Source of the DNA: Chitinophagaceae bacterium
GTDB taxonomy: Bacteria; Bacteroidota; Bacteroidia; Chitinophagales; Chitinophagaceae
DNA length: 41,439 bases
NCBI GenBank assembly: GCA_025933775.1
Contig: JAICZH010000019.1
Coordinates: forward strand, 1 to 41,439
Reading direction: 5' to 3'
A program made the translations under genes and the position numbers. Positions 26,513 to 35,672 of the stretch are shown here, one piece after another. Each line of letters starts with the position of its first letter. Position 1 is the stretch's first letter. The notes under the pieces are model-generated. The model made no database searches. It was not told where the DNA came from and saw nothing but the letters and a program-made list of their open reading frames with translations.

Positions 26513-28915
26513 TTATTTTTTCCAAAATAATAATGGCCTGAATATAGATTGAATACCTAATTTTTCTTCCAAATAATAACCTTTGCCATATTCACTGCCA
26601 TATCCATAACCGTAACCGTATCCATAACCATATCCGTAACCATTTCCATAACCGCCGAATCCATATCCGTATATTTGAAAGCCTCTTGGTTTTAATCCGT
26701 TAAATACAACGCACATATTTTTAAATTTCTTTTGCTTGTGCAGCCCGTCAATCATAGTAAGAAAATTTCGCGGCGTAACGGAATGCCGGATTACAAATAA
26801 ATTAATATCGGCAAATTCCTGAAGCAATTGCGCATCGGTAACTGGTGAAATGGGCGCTGTATCCATAATTACATAATCGAATCTTTTTTTCAATTCAGTA
26901 ATCATTTCACGAAATTTTTGAGTTTGTATAAGCTCCGTAGGGTTGGGCGGAATCGGACCTGCAGAAACTACAGACAATCCATTAATTTCAGTTGGTTTTA
27001 TTACATCATCTAATCCTGCTTTTCCAACAAGATAGCTGGAGATACCAGGTGTTTTTTTCACATTCAAAATTTTGCTAAGCTTTGGCTTGCGCAAATCCAT
27101 TTCCATAATGGCTACTTTTTTTCCGGTAAGAGTAAGGCTAATGGCAAGATTAATTGCTACAAAACTTTTTCCTTCGCCGGAAATACTGGAAGTAATCATT
27201 AAGGTATTATGCTCTTCATTCAACCCCATAAAATTCAAGTTGGTTCTCACCGATCGAAACTGTTCGGCAATAACTGTTCTTTTGCCATCCAGTATCACTA
27301 TCGGGTTTTTATCTTTCACCTGCAAAAGTTCTCCCACAATAGGAACTTTTACTTTATCTTCAATTTCGGAACGAAACAATACATTGCGGCTGAACATTTC
27401 TTTCAGCAATACTAAAAATGCTCCTGCCAATAAACCAATTACAAGCCCTGTCATGTAAAAATTATTGGCTACAGGTCTGATGGGGCCATAATAACCGGGA
27501 GCTTCAATTACTCTCAGGTCTGCAGAGGTGGAAGCAGAAGAAATAGCTGTTTCTTCTTTCTTTTGTAATAGATAAGTATAAATATCATTTTTAATTGATT
27601 GCTGCCGGCTTATATCCAGGTAAGCCCTTTCTTTTTTTGGCACCTGCTTCAGCATTGAATTGTTTTGTTCAATTTGGGCATTCACCTGGCTTTTTACCAT
27701 TACCAGATTTTCTTTAATGTTGCTCATATTTTCCAAAATATCTTTTTTAATCTGTGCTACTGCTGTATTTGCAGACAGCAATGCTTCATTTTTTTCGCCT
27801 GTAATATTTTGCAACGATTCCGCCTGTGTTTCGGCAGTGTATAATTTATCTAATAATGCAGTTAAGGTAGGGTCGGAAATTAATAACAGCGAAGGAACAG
27901 TTCCTCGTTTCTTTCCTTTTGATTTTACATATTCATCCAAATTATTTAGTGCATCAAGTTTTAAGTCTATATCGCTGTTTTGCTTATCGAGGTCTTTTAC
28001 TTTATCGAGATATGCTGATGCCTGAGAACTAAGATCAACAACCGATTCACGCGATTTAAAACCAGCGATGTTTCTTTCAACGCTGTCGAGCTGCGAAGAT
28101 ATCAGCGCCAGCCTGTCATCAATAAAATGTAACGTTTTCTCGGCTATTTGATTTTTATCATCAATAGCATCTTCATTATAAATTTGAAACAACCTGTTAA
28201 GAATATCTTTTCCTTTTTCGGGAGCGGGAGTTTCAAATGTTACATTTAAAATGGTAGAAGAATATGAATAGGCTGAAATTTTTAATGGGCCTATTAATCC
28301 TCCTGCAATGGCAGCAGGAGCACCAAATCTCACGAAATAATTTTTTCCGGTTACATTTTGATTGTAAGAATTATTAATCACTAATCTTACGGGGGTATTA
28401 CCGAGCAAAACGGTATCATTAAAAGGAACCGTTTTGTTATCAATTTCCACCACCCTTTTTTTCCAATCTACATTAAAAAAGTAAGTATTCCATAAGTTGA
28501 AGCTATCTTTATTTAATGCTATAAATTTTAAAGGAGAATGATCGCCATACAATTCTTCGGTGCGCACATTTCCTTTATTATAAACTGTTGCGTACAGGTC
28601 AAGGTCTTTTACTACTTCCTGCATTATATCCGACGAACGCAGCACTACAATTTCATTATCTACAATTTTTTTTTCAGAAAAAATATTGAGTGCATCCAGT
28701 ACTTTGGAATCGCCGCCACCCTTTTGCGGGTCTTTCAAAAGCACTTTTGCAGACGCGACGTAAATAGGCACCTGTGAACGAAGATCTATATAAGCTGCAA
28801 TAAGGGCAATAGAAGTAGTTATTACAAACAACGGCCAAAAAGGAAGGTATTTGTAAATAACCTGTTTGAAAATATTAGTTTCGCCTCTTTCTTTAAAAAA
28901 TTGTTCTTCATCCAT
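26513..28915 (-). CDS. wzc: Wzc-like polysaccharide co-polymerase / tyrosine autokinase
   Basis: The protein has 800 residues. The first membrane helix is at about 27-42, a periplasmic Wzz-like domain with coiled-coil covers about 50-480, and the second helix is at about 487-505. The cytoplasmic BY-kinase has Walker A SSISGEGKSF at 576-585, Walker A' VAIMEMDLRKPKL at 601-613 and Walker B YVIMDTAPIS at 681-690. The C-terminal tail (749-781) holds 13 tyrosines, mostly in a GY dipeptide repeat. The kinase controls chain length and couples to Wza. Pairing with an ABC exporter, with no Wzx/Wzy visible, is unusual. Confidence 0.95.
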   Translation of the reverse strand: MDEEQFFKERGETNIFKQVIYKYLPFWPLFVITTSIALIAAYIDLRSQVPIYVASAKVLLKDPQKGGGDSKVLDALNIFSEKKIVDNEIVVLRSSDIMQEVVKDLDLYATVYNKGNVRTEELYGDHSPLKFIALNKDSFNLWNTYFFNVDWKKRVVEIDNKTVPFNDTVLLGNTPVRLVINNSYNQNVTGKNYFVRFGAPAAIAGGLIGPLKISAYSYSSTILNVTFETPAPEKGKDILNRLFQIYNEDAIDDKNQIAEKTLHFIDDRLALISSQLDSVERNIAGFKSRESVVDLSSQASAYLDKVKDLDKQNSDIDLKLDALNNLDEYVKSKGKKRGTVPSLLLISDPTLTALLDKLYTAETQAESLQNITGEKNEALLSANTAVAQIKKDILENMSNIKENLVMVKSQVNAQIEQNNSMLKQVPKKERAYLDISRQQSIKNDIYTYLLQKKEETAISSASTSADLRVIEAPGYYGPIRPVANNFYMTGLVIGLLAGAFLVLLKEMFSRNVLFRSEIEDKVKVPIVGELLQVKDKNPIVILDGKRTVIAEQFRSVRTNLNFMGLNEEHNTLMITSSISGEGKSFVAINLAISLTLTGKKVAIMEMDLRKPKLSKILNVKKTPGISSYLVGKAGLDDVIKPTEINGLSVVSAGPIPPNPTELIQTQKFREMITELKKRFDYVIMDTAPISPVTDAQLLQEFADINLFVIRHSVTPRNFLTMIDGLHKQKKFKNMCVVFNGLKPRGFQIYGYGFGGYGNGYGYGYGYGYGYGYGSEYGKGYYLEEKLGIQSIFRPLLFWKK
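26573..26671 (-). repeat. Gly-Tyr hexanucleotide repeat in wzc
   Basis: On the forward strand variants of the hexamer atatcc/ataacc/gtatcc repeat through this stretch and encode GY dipeptides, plus one GFGG and a GNG interruption. The units are degenerate at the third codon position, so it is an old, selected repeat rather than a fresh slippage tract. It corresponds to the tyrosine cluster that BY-kinases autophosphorylate. Confidence 0.8.
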
Positions 28916-28936
28916 TGTACATAAATGAGCTTTAAT

Positions 28937-29764
28937 TTATAATTTAAGCGTATTCAAAATTAAAAATATAAGAGAAATACCGGAAGTGATATACGCAATG
29001 ATTTGGGGCGCAGTTAATTTATTAGCGGTATTTTTTACCGGCTCTACATATACAATATCATTAGGCTGCATGTAGTAATAAGGTGAATAAAAAACGGAAT
29101 TGTTTTTCAAGTTCAGCCTTTTAAAAACTTTAGCGTTTGCCGAGTCTCTTATTACAAGTACATTATCAATTTTTCCTTTACTTCCAATATCGCCCGATGC
29201 CGCCAGTGCATCCAGGATGGTCATATTATCATTTGCTATTGGCAATATGGTTGGTGCAATCCCTCCAAGCATAGTTATATGCCTGTTTAAAAAACCAACA
29301 GAAACAATATTATCTTTCAAATAAGGTTCGAGGCTTTTTTGCAATGAATCTTTTAATTGTTTCCTTGTCATTCCTTCTACATGAATGGTTCCTAATTTTA
29401 AAAATGAAATGTTGCCATTTTTATCAACCAAATAACCATTTAAAGGCCCAACGGTGTTTTGCGGAGCATTGTAAAAAGTAACGTCGGGGCTAAGGCTGGC
29501 TACCATTATGCTTAACATATCCTCTTTTTGAATTTTAAGATCAAACTGAGGAGTAACTATATTATGAAGTGTAGTATCTTTTTTCAGGTTTTCAAAATAT
29601 ACCGGGTTTTTTGTAGTGCCGCATGAAGTTATGAAAATAGAAAGGATGATATAAATAGCGACGTGTATTCCTGAGGGTAAATGACTTATTAACCTGCAAA
29701 TAAAATCAGGCAATGGACGGACAGTATTTTCTCGTGGAGAAAATGTTTTCTTTGAATTTTGCAT
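28937..29764 (-). CDS. wza: Wza-like polysaccharide export outer-membrane lipoprotein
   Basis: From the ATG at 29764 the protein has 275 residues (a TTG at 29776 would add four). An N-terminal hydrophobic stretch ends in the lipobox-like IFITSCG with Cys48, preceded by an unusually long n-region, so a later start is possible. The Poly_export domain follows: FDLKIQKEDMLSIMVASLSP, then NISFLKLGTIHVEGMT and a SLBB-type region with GGIAPTILPIANDNMTILDALAASGD. A C-terminal helix (ITSGISLIFLILNTL) probably crosses the outer membrane, as in Wza. It is the first gene of the operon. Confidence 0.92.
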   Translation of the reverse strand: MQNSKKTFSPRENTVRPLPDFICRLISHLPSGIHVAIYIILSIFITSCGTTKNPVYFENLKKDTTLHNIVTPQFDLKIQKEDMLSIMVASLSPDVTFYNAPQNTVGPLNGYLVDKNGNISFLKLGTIHVEGMTRKQLKDSLQKSLEPYLKDNIVSVGFLNRHITMLGGIAPTILPIANDNMTILDALAASGDIGSKGKIDNVLVIRDSANAKVFKRLNLKNNSVFYSPYYYMQPNDIVYVEPVKNTANKLTAPQIIAYITSGISLIFLILNTLKL

Positions 29765-29814
29765 AAAGGATAACAAGGCAATAACGAAATTGCAGCATTT
29801 TTATTTGGCAAAAA

Positions 29815-29848
29815 CAAATTTAAACCAAATTATTTAATAAATGGTTTA
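29815..29848 (-). promoter_or_regulatory. Candidate promoter and overlapping dyad upstream of wza
   Basis: The minus strand carries TAAATTTG (29822-29815), a full match to the Bacteroidota -7 consensus TAnnTTTG, about 50 bp before the wza ATG. A perfect 7-bp inverted repeat (taaacca at 29821-29827, tggttta at 29842-29848) overlaps the region just upstream of the box. A good -33 element is not visible, so the promoter is tentative. If real it drives the whole polysaccharide operon. Confidence 0.4.
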
Positions 29849-29924
29849 CTGCAACCACTCTGTGCACAACACTTTTGTTCTTTAATGAAAGGTTTTTTTT
29901 AAGAAACAAATTTTTTTGAATGAA

Positions 29925-30158
29925 TCAACTCGCGGGGGTTGCATGGCTGCGGGCGCTTTTTATTTTTTTTAAGCCATATAAAACACCTACAGAAAGTAAA
30001 ATCCATACCCCATTATCTATCGGGCAATAGCTACCATCCGACCGGCAATTACACTCGGGATCGCAACCGGGGTCTCCCACTTGTGCATGTAAAGACGGGC
30101 TAAAAAATAATAAAAAAATTATGGAAAATAAAACAAGTGGCTTTTGAATTAATTTCAT
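29925..30158 (-). CDS. Small PID-CTERM-like exported protein
   Basis: The protein has 77 residues: a signal peptide (LVLFSIIFLLFFSPSLHA), a short Cys-rich middle (DPGCDPECNCRSDGSYC), then PIDNGVWILLSVGVLYGLKK at 46-65 and a basic tail. The PID motif, a hydrophobic segment and a following basic patch recall PEP-CTERM-like sorting signals, in particular the PID-CTERM type reported in Bacteroidota. The mature part between signal and sorting segment is only about 20 residues. It sits between the T9SS protein and the polysaccharide operon. The role is unknown. Confidence 0.7.
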   Translation of the reverse strand: MKLIQKPLVLFSIIFLLFFSPSLHAQVGDPGCDPECNCRSDGSYCPIDNGVWILLSVGVLYGLKKIKSARSHATPAS

Positions 30159-30349
30159 AGACGAGATTATAAGTTGCTAAGATAAATAAATTTAATTTCT
30201 ATAAAGGATTTGCGCCATTAATTTTAATAAAATTTATTCATTAATTTTTTTAATAAAAAACATCAAGATATTAATTAGGAGATACTTTTTTAAAACGCTT
30301 TTTCTTTTAAAAAAATTATTCAACATTATCATTTATTGAAATGAATTTT

Positions 30350-33300
30350 TTAATAAACTACAGGAAGATTTACTTTATTACCATTTGGCTTAATAATTTC
30401 TATATAATAAATGCCACGCGATAGATATTTATTAATTAAAATTTTTTTAGAAATCGCACCCGAAGTCTTAAGGTCAATTTCTTTTGATAGCAATATTTGC
30501 CCCGAACTATTTAATAGTTGCAGGAAGTATTTGCCATCTGGTTGGTTATTAAATTGAAGATGAATAATGCCATCATTGGAAGGATTTGGATAAACTAAAA
30601 TTCCTTTTTTGCCATCATTAAGTGATGCCTGAACAATTTTACTGTATTGAATTTTTTCATTGAACCCGATACTTTTTATTCGATAATAATTCAATCCCGG
30701 CGCAGGTTGCGCATCTATCCATTTATAAAATGCGCCTGCATTGTTATTTCGCGAAGCAATAATAAAAGCACCTGTAAAGGCTACGCCATCGTTCGATTTT
30801 TGAACGCTGTAATTTTTAATTCCTGATTCGTTTTTCGTTTCCCATTCCACAGCAATCGTTTCATTTTTCGTGTATGCGTTCACGTTAGTAAAAGTAACAG
30901 GAAGTAATGCTTCGGCTACATTAAAAATAATTCTGAAACGACCTGGAAAAGAAGAAGCCGGATTAATATCAACATTAAAGTTGATGCGGTTTGTATCGTT
31001 TAAATTTAAACGGGTTTTTGTTTTAAGATAATCATCTTCGAGAAAAGCCTGCACTCCCGGCTGGCTAAGCTGAGAAGGAATAAATTCAAAACGATATGGT
31101 TGTTTCTTTACGCCGGTAAGATTAAAAAAAATAGTATCGTTGGTAATTAAGGTATGTTTTCTTTCTATCGCCAGATTGAAGCCTTCTCTTTTGAGCGACA
31201 AATTTTCTGAAAAATTCATCATTTTTTTTGCATCCATTTCATCCACGCTGTTACTATAATTATCAGCAAAGTCAGTAAGAACTCCGTCTGCTAAAAACGA
31301 AGCCCCATCAGCGTTTACACTGTATAAATTACTTCGCAGTTTTACTCTTGCACTTACCGGAATGAAAGGCGAAATAGAAAAAGTTGCAGATGTTTTGGCA
31401 TTTTCGCTAAGCTGGATTGTTCCGGTTCCTGATACAAAAAATGCCTGACCATTATCAATATAATTATTGGTAGCGCCGTAGCTTCCTGTATTTGCGGGAA
31501 GTACATCATAATCAGTTGCACCATCCCAATACAGAGTACTGAAACCGCCAAATCCATTAGCGCCGCCGCGATTGGGATCCCATACATAATAAAAGATACT
31601 TGAAGATTGCGATAAATTACGAAGATCAATAGCCGAAGGATAAGGATTATTTACGGGTATGAATTGTCCAGTAATTAAAGCGATATTTCCTTGTGTGCCT
31701 GTAAAAAGCTGACCGGAAGTGCGAAGCGTGGTACTTGTTACCGGCGAGTTTATAGAAGTAGCAGTTCTATCGCCACGAATGAAAGTCATGTATCCGCCTT
31801 TTGATGGATCGAATGAAATGTTTGTTGATGTAATGCCTGTATAAGTATCGCTTGTTGAATTGTAAGTTTTAATGGAAGGAGCAAATGATAATGTATCAAA
31901 TCCTAATACAGACCAATTGGAATTATCACTGGTAATTTGTGTTCCATAATTCGGCTTTGGATCTTGAGAATAATTGCTGGCGCCTTCTTGCCATGCATTT
32001 TTTATAGTTTGTAAAGAATTAATCGGAACCGATAAAAATCTCCATGCTTTTTTTGCAGGGATATATCTTTCTATCACAAATTTTCCGGTGGAATTGTAGT
32101 TAATGATTCCTGAGACGAACTGCCCTACCCTCGCGGTTTTCGTTGCATCCGAATGAAGCGTCATAATATCGCCATCGCTTATTGAAAGAGTTGTTCCATC
32201 ATTTATTTTGATGCTGTCAAGAATGGCGCTGCTGCCGGAAGTTGTTTTAGTGCCGTTTGTAAGAATAAGATTATTGTAAGTAAGCCCTGCAAAGTTTTGA
32301 TTAGTTCCATTCAGCAACACGATGCCGCCATTTGAATTAAAGACATTCGATCCTGAACTCGCTAAATTGCCTTGAATAATCAAAGTTCCTGAAGGTGCAA
32401 TTTTGTTGCCGCTTCCAGCCAAATTAAGATTGCTATAAATAAGACCGTTGGCATTTGTGATTGGCTGATCGCCAGCTCTCATATATTCCACCGTGCTTCC
32501 GGAATTTAAATTGATATTGGATATAGCAGAGTCTATAGAAGAATTATTAGTAAGCGTTGCTTTAAAACCATTGAAACCTTGATTATTGCCGCATCGGAAA
32601 GTTGCTCCGTTCTCAACTGTTATTGTTTGAGTGTTCCCTGCGCCGGTAATATTGTTATCATTAATTTTAAAAATACCATTGTTCTTAACGGTAAAAGTTC
32701 CATTTGAGTTAAGCGTAATATTGCCGTTTGAATTTCCCACTCCCGCTCCTGTTACTTCTATATTTTGATAAGATTGTGATCGGATAGTTTGATTATTCGC
32801 TCCATCAAATTGAACGATACCTCCACTAAGATTGTAAGTTCCTGCCATCATAGGCTGGGTGCCGGTTGTACCGAGTATGAGCCTTCCGCCATCCATTGTA
32901 AAATTGGTTAAAGTAATTCCATCACCAATATTATGATTTGAGGCATCTACAATTGCATTGCCGGTAATGTACAAAGTATTTAATGGTGTAAAAGTATTGG
33001 AAGGAGTTTTTGTTCCGCTACCTGAAAAAGTTATATTCTGATAATCATTTCTTGGGGTTATATTCTGATCGCCTCCTAAACCATATTCAATTGTACAGCC
33101 CGCATTTAAAGTGGGCGATATTCCCGGAATTGCTCCCTTTGTTCCCGTAAAATTATCTTTATCTCTGTTTATAAACTTACCTGAGATAGTTATAACTCCA
33201 CTTCCCCCATCAATGATCTGACTTTCGCCTCCGTTATCAAATGTGGCTGTAGAACCGATAGTAAACAATCCATATAAAGAAATATTATTTATCCCGTTTA

Positions 33301-34738
33301 AAATAAGTTTTCGTGTACCCGTTACCGTTAGATTATGCAAACTAATATCGGATGAGAATGGTAAAGTAACATTTCCACCTGTTGTTCCTGTTATGGTTAA
33401 ATCACTTGTGGAAACTCCATTCAAATAACCATTGGTTGTATTTAAAGAAGCGCCATCCAAAGTCAAAGCTCCTGATGTGCCAATGTTCAAAGTTCCGTTT
33501 GTAAGGTTTAGCGATCCTTTAATCGTTCGCGAAAGGCCGCCCATACTTACTCCCGCTAAATTATTAATTGTAATATTTTGAAAGTTGGCATCCCACTCAT
33601 TAGCAGTAGCGGTTTGCGATGCAGCAGAAGTATATAATAAATTTGTTCCTGAAGAAGATACTGAAAATGTATTTCCGCCTAAGGCTAAAGTTGCTGAAGA
33701 AGTAGTTCCCGATATTTCAAGCGTACCGTTTGCGGGAATACTTGTTATACCACTTCCAAGCGTTTTTATGCCGCTTCCGGTTAATTTTAAATATGGATAA
33801 GTAGCAGCAGTAATAGTCTGAGCGCCGGTATTATTATAACTTACCAAGCCTGCAAAAGTTGTTACTGGTGAAAAAGGTGTTGTAATTAATGCAGTATTGA
33901 AAACGCTTGTAGCATCCACATTTATAGAAGTTGAAATATTAATAAGTCCTGAAAAATTATCTAAAATAAATATTCCCGAATTGGTAACATTTACAACAGA
34001 AAGTTGCAGGCCTCCTGTTCCGGTGCTGGTTGCAAGTTCCATTGTTCCGCCATTAATGGTAATGGTTCCGACAGGCGATGTATTGCCAATTGCTGCATTG
34101 TAAATGGTAGTCTTTCCATTATTTTGTGTCCAGGTTCCTCCATTAATATTTATAGTTGCACTTGCTGAATTGCCCCGTATGTCTGCATCTTTACCAGCAA
34201 CAAAATTTCCCGCCGTTAATATGAATTTATTAAACTTAATACTATTGCCGCTTGTAAGTGTTCCTGAAGATTTATTAATTTCAATATCATCCAAAACAGA
34301 AAAGGTTCCTAAATTATCGGGAAGCGTTTGATTGGCGGTTCCTGAAAAAATTATTTTTGCTCCCGATGACCATGAGCCAAAACAATTAGCTTTATTATTT
34401 GTAATAAAATTTCCTTTTACATTCAACGCAGCTGAAGCGTTTGAAAATGCTATTAACGCACCGCTATTTTCAATGTTCACATTATTACAAACCGCTAAAG
34501 AATTATCAACTGAAATGGTTTGTCCCGATTGAATAAAAACATTGCTGGATGCAGATGGTATTTGTCCGGCTGTAGCAGGCGTCCAGCCTGCATTATAAAT
34601 ATACCACGCATTAAAATCGCTCCAGTTGCCACTCATATTTTTGGTGCGAAAATCGCCATTAACCTGGGCAAAATTATCTATCGTAATTACTGAAACAATT
34701 GGAAATAAAAAATACGCTAACCTAAATTTTATCTTCAT
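30350..34738 (-). CDS. Large T9SS-exported surface protein
   Basis: The protein has 1462 residues. An N-terminal signal peptide (about 1-25) is followed by many short beta-strand units, often with NITINN, VSSSGT or GSGTKT turns, suggesting a beta-helix or autotransporter-like passenger to about residue 900. A second part carries RYIPAKKAWRFLSVP and a WDPNRGG segment common in Bacteroidota surface proteins. The end has a fibronectin-like stretch (VEWETKNESGIKNYSVQKS) and a type A sorting domain from about 1380 (VYPNPSNDG, ending LPVVY). It should be exported by the Por system and anchored at the surface, perhaps as an adhesin. A 222-bp gap separates it from the sirtuin gene. Confidence 0.92.
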   Translation of the reverse strand: MKIKFRLAYFLFPIVSVITIDNFAQVNGDFRTKNMSGNWSDFNAWYIYNAGWTPATAGQIPSASSNVFIQSGQTISVDNSLAVCNNVNIENSGALIAFSNASAALNVKGNFITNNKANCFGSWSSGAKIIFSGTANQTLPDNLGTFSVLDDIEINKSSGTLTSGNSIKFNKFILTAGNFVAGKDADIRGNSASATININGGTWTQNNGKTTIYNAAIGNTSPVGTITINGGTMELATSTGTGGLQLSVVNVTNSGIFILDNFSGLINISTSINVDATSVFNTALITTPFSPVTTFAGLVSYNNTGAQTITAATYPYLKLTGSGIKTLGSGITSIPANGTLEISGTTSSATLALGGNTFSVSSSGTNLLYTSAASQTATANEWDANFQNITINNLAGVSMGGLSRTIKGSLNLTNGTLNIGTSGALTLDGASLNTTNGYLNGVSTSDLTITGTTGGNVTLPFSSDISLHNLTVTGTRKLILNGINNISLYGLFTIGSTATFDNGGESQIIDGGSGVITISGKFINRDKDNFTGTKGAIPGISPTLNAGCTIEYGLGGDQNITPRNDYQNITFSGSGTKTPSNTFTPLNTLYITGNAIVDASNHNIGDGITLTNFTMDGGRLILGTTGTQPMMAGTYNLSGGIVQFDGANNQTIRSQSYQNIEVTGAGVGNSNGNITLNSNGTFTVKNNGIFKINDNNITGAGNTQTITVENGATFRCGNNQGFNGFKATLTNNSSIDSAISNINLNSGSTVEYMRAGDQPITNANGLIYSNLNLAGSGNKIAPSGTLIIQGNLASSGSNVFNSNGGIVLLNGTNQNFAGLTYNNLILTNGTKTTSGSSAILDSIKINDGTTLSISDGDIMTLHSDATKTARVGQFVSGIINYNSTGKFVIERYIPAKKAWRFLSVPINSLQTIKNAWQEGASNYSQDPKPNYGTQITSDNSNWSVLGFDTLSFAPSIKTYNSTSDTYTGITSTNISFDPSKGGYMTFIRGDRTATSINSPVTSTTLRTSGQLFTGTQGNIALITGQFIPVNNPYPSAIDLRNLSQSSSIFYYVWDPNRGGANGFGGFSTLYWDGATDYDVLPANTGSYGATNNYIDNGQAFFVSGTGTIQLSENAKTSATFSISPFIPVSARVKLRSNLYSVNADGASFLADGVLTDFADNYSNSVDEMDAKKMMNFSENLSLKREGFNLAIERKHTLITNDTIFFNLTGVKKQPYRFEFIPSQLSQPGVQAFLEDDYLKTKTRLNLNDTNRINFNVDINPASSFPGRFRIIFNVAEALLPVTFTNVNAYTKNETIAVEWETKNESGIKNYSVQKSNDGVAFTGAFIIASRNNNAGAFYKWIDAQPAPGLNYYRIKSIGFNEKIQYSKIVQASLNDGKKGILVYPNPSNDGIIHLQFNNQPDGKYFLQLLNSSGQILLSKEIDLKTSGAISKKILINKYLSRGIYYIEIIKPNGNKVNLPVVY

Positions 34739-34960
34739 AAAAAATAAATTACTACAATTTCAAGTTGATGGATTTCTTATTTTTTGGACAATAAAATTTT
34801 ATTCCCAAAAAAATTTGCAGTATTTATTCACAAGAAGATTTTACAATCGGGATGGGTATAAAAAAATTCTATGGAGCAGAGATAAAACCAAATTATAAAA
34901 AAGTTATTAATTATGCAATCAATCTTGCATTTAATTTAATAAAAAAATTTTGCACAAAAA

Positions 34961-35638
34961 TTAAAGCAATATTTTCATTAACTCATCCATTCCTGCAGTT
35001 GCTGTATTTCTTATTACATGAAAACCGTGATGCGGCGGGATGTAGGGAGGATTTTTATCTATAATATACTTTGGAATTTTCAAAGGCAAATAATCAATTA
35101 ACCCGGCAGCAGGATATACCTGCAATGAAGTGCCTGCCAAAATAAAAACATCCGCTTTCGCCATTATGATAGTTGCTTTTTCAATCATTGGAACCTGTTC
35201 ATTGAACCATACAACATGCGGACGAAATTGTGTTTTATCGGGAGCCATATCGCCCAAATGAATGTCGCCTTTTATTTCATAAAGTGTATGAATGTCTTTT
35301 TCGCCACGCATTTTAAAAATTTCTCCATGCAAATGCAAAACATTTTTTGATCCGGCTCTTTCGTGCAAGTCATCAATGTTTTGAGTAATTACGGTTACAT
35401 GATATTTTTCCTGAAGTGTTGCAATTGCTTTGTGCGCCTCATTGGGCAAGGCTTTGGCAACTTCTCTTCTTCGCATGTTATAAAAGTCAAGAACGAGCTT
35501 TGGATTTTTTTTATATCCTTCAGGAGTGGCTACTTCATAAACATTGTATCCATTCCAAAGCCCATCGCTATCGCGAAAAGTTTGTAAGCCGCTTTCTGCG
35601 CTGATGCCTGCGCCGGTGAGCACTACAAGGGTTTCCAT
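34961..35638 (-). CDS. cobB: Sir2-family NAD-dependent deacylase
   Basis: From the ATG at 35638 the protein has 225 residues (two upstream TTG codons are less likely). NAD-binding GAGISAESGLQTFR, the core TQNIDDLHERAG, catalytic His in LHLHGE and the late AGTSLQVYPAAGL are all present. The four zinc cysteines normally found after HGE are absent; the region reads IFKMRGEKDIHTLYEIK. Such cysteine-free forms are known among Bacteroidota sirtuins. Expected reaction: NAD-dependent removal of acyl groups from protein lysines in the cytoplasm. It ends next to the EVE gene in the same direction. Confidence 0.93.
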   Translation of the reverse strand: METLVVLTGAGISAESGLQTFRDSDGLWNGYNVYEVATPEGYKKNPKLVLDFYNMRRREVAKALPNEAHKAIATLQEKYHVTVITQNIDDLHERAGSKNVLHLHGEIFKMRGEKDIHTLYEIKGDIHLGDMAPDKTQFRPHVVWFNEQVPMIEKATIIMAKADVFILAGTSLQVYPAAGLIDYLPLKIPKYIIDKNPPYIPPHHGFHVIRNTATAGMDELMKILL

Positions 35639-35672
35639 ACACAACAATTATAACGGTGAAGCCTACACGAAA

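Noticed and set aside
26573-26671. CRISPR-like regular repeat
   Set aside because: The repeat is coding (Gly-Tyr units of wzc) with no spacers.
27072-27458. A 128-codon plus-strand frame inside wzc
   Set aside because: It is the antisense shadow of the conserved BY-kinase domain and its translation matches nothing recognisable.
30286-30314. An AT-only inverted repeat (ttttttaaaa / ttttaaaaaa)
   Set aside because: The stem is only A/T and in very AT-rich DNA. A terminator for the T9SS gene here is possible but not supported.
31354-31629. A second minus-strand frame of 91 codons
   Set aside because: It is nested out of frame inside the T9SS protein gene and has no recognisable features.
33243-34532. 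Several open plus-strand frames of 60-75 codons
   Set aside because: They lie opposite the T9SS protein gene, whose Asn/Thr/Gly-rich repeats produce few stops on the other strand. They lack known motifs and proper starts.
34913-34930. Inverted repeat atgcaa / ttgcat between the T9SS and sirtuin genes
   Set aside because: Six-base arms in AT-rich sequence are expected by chance.
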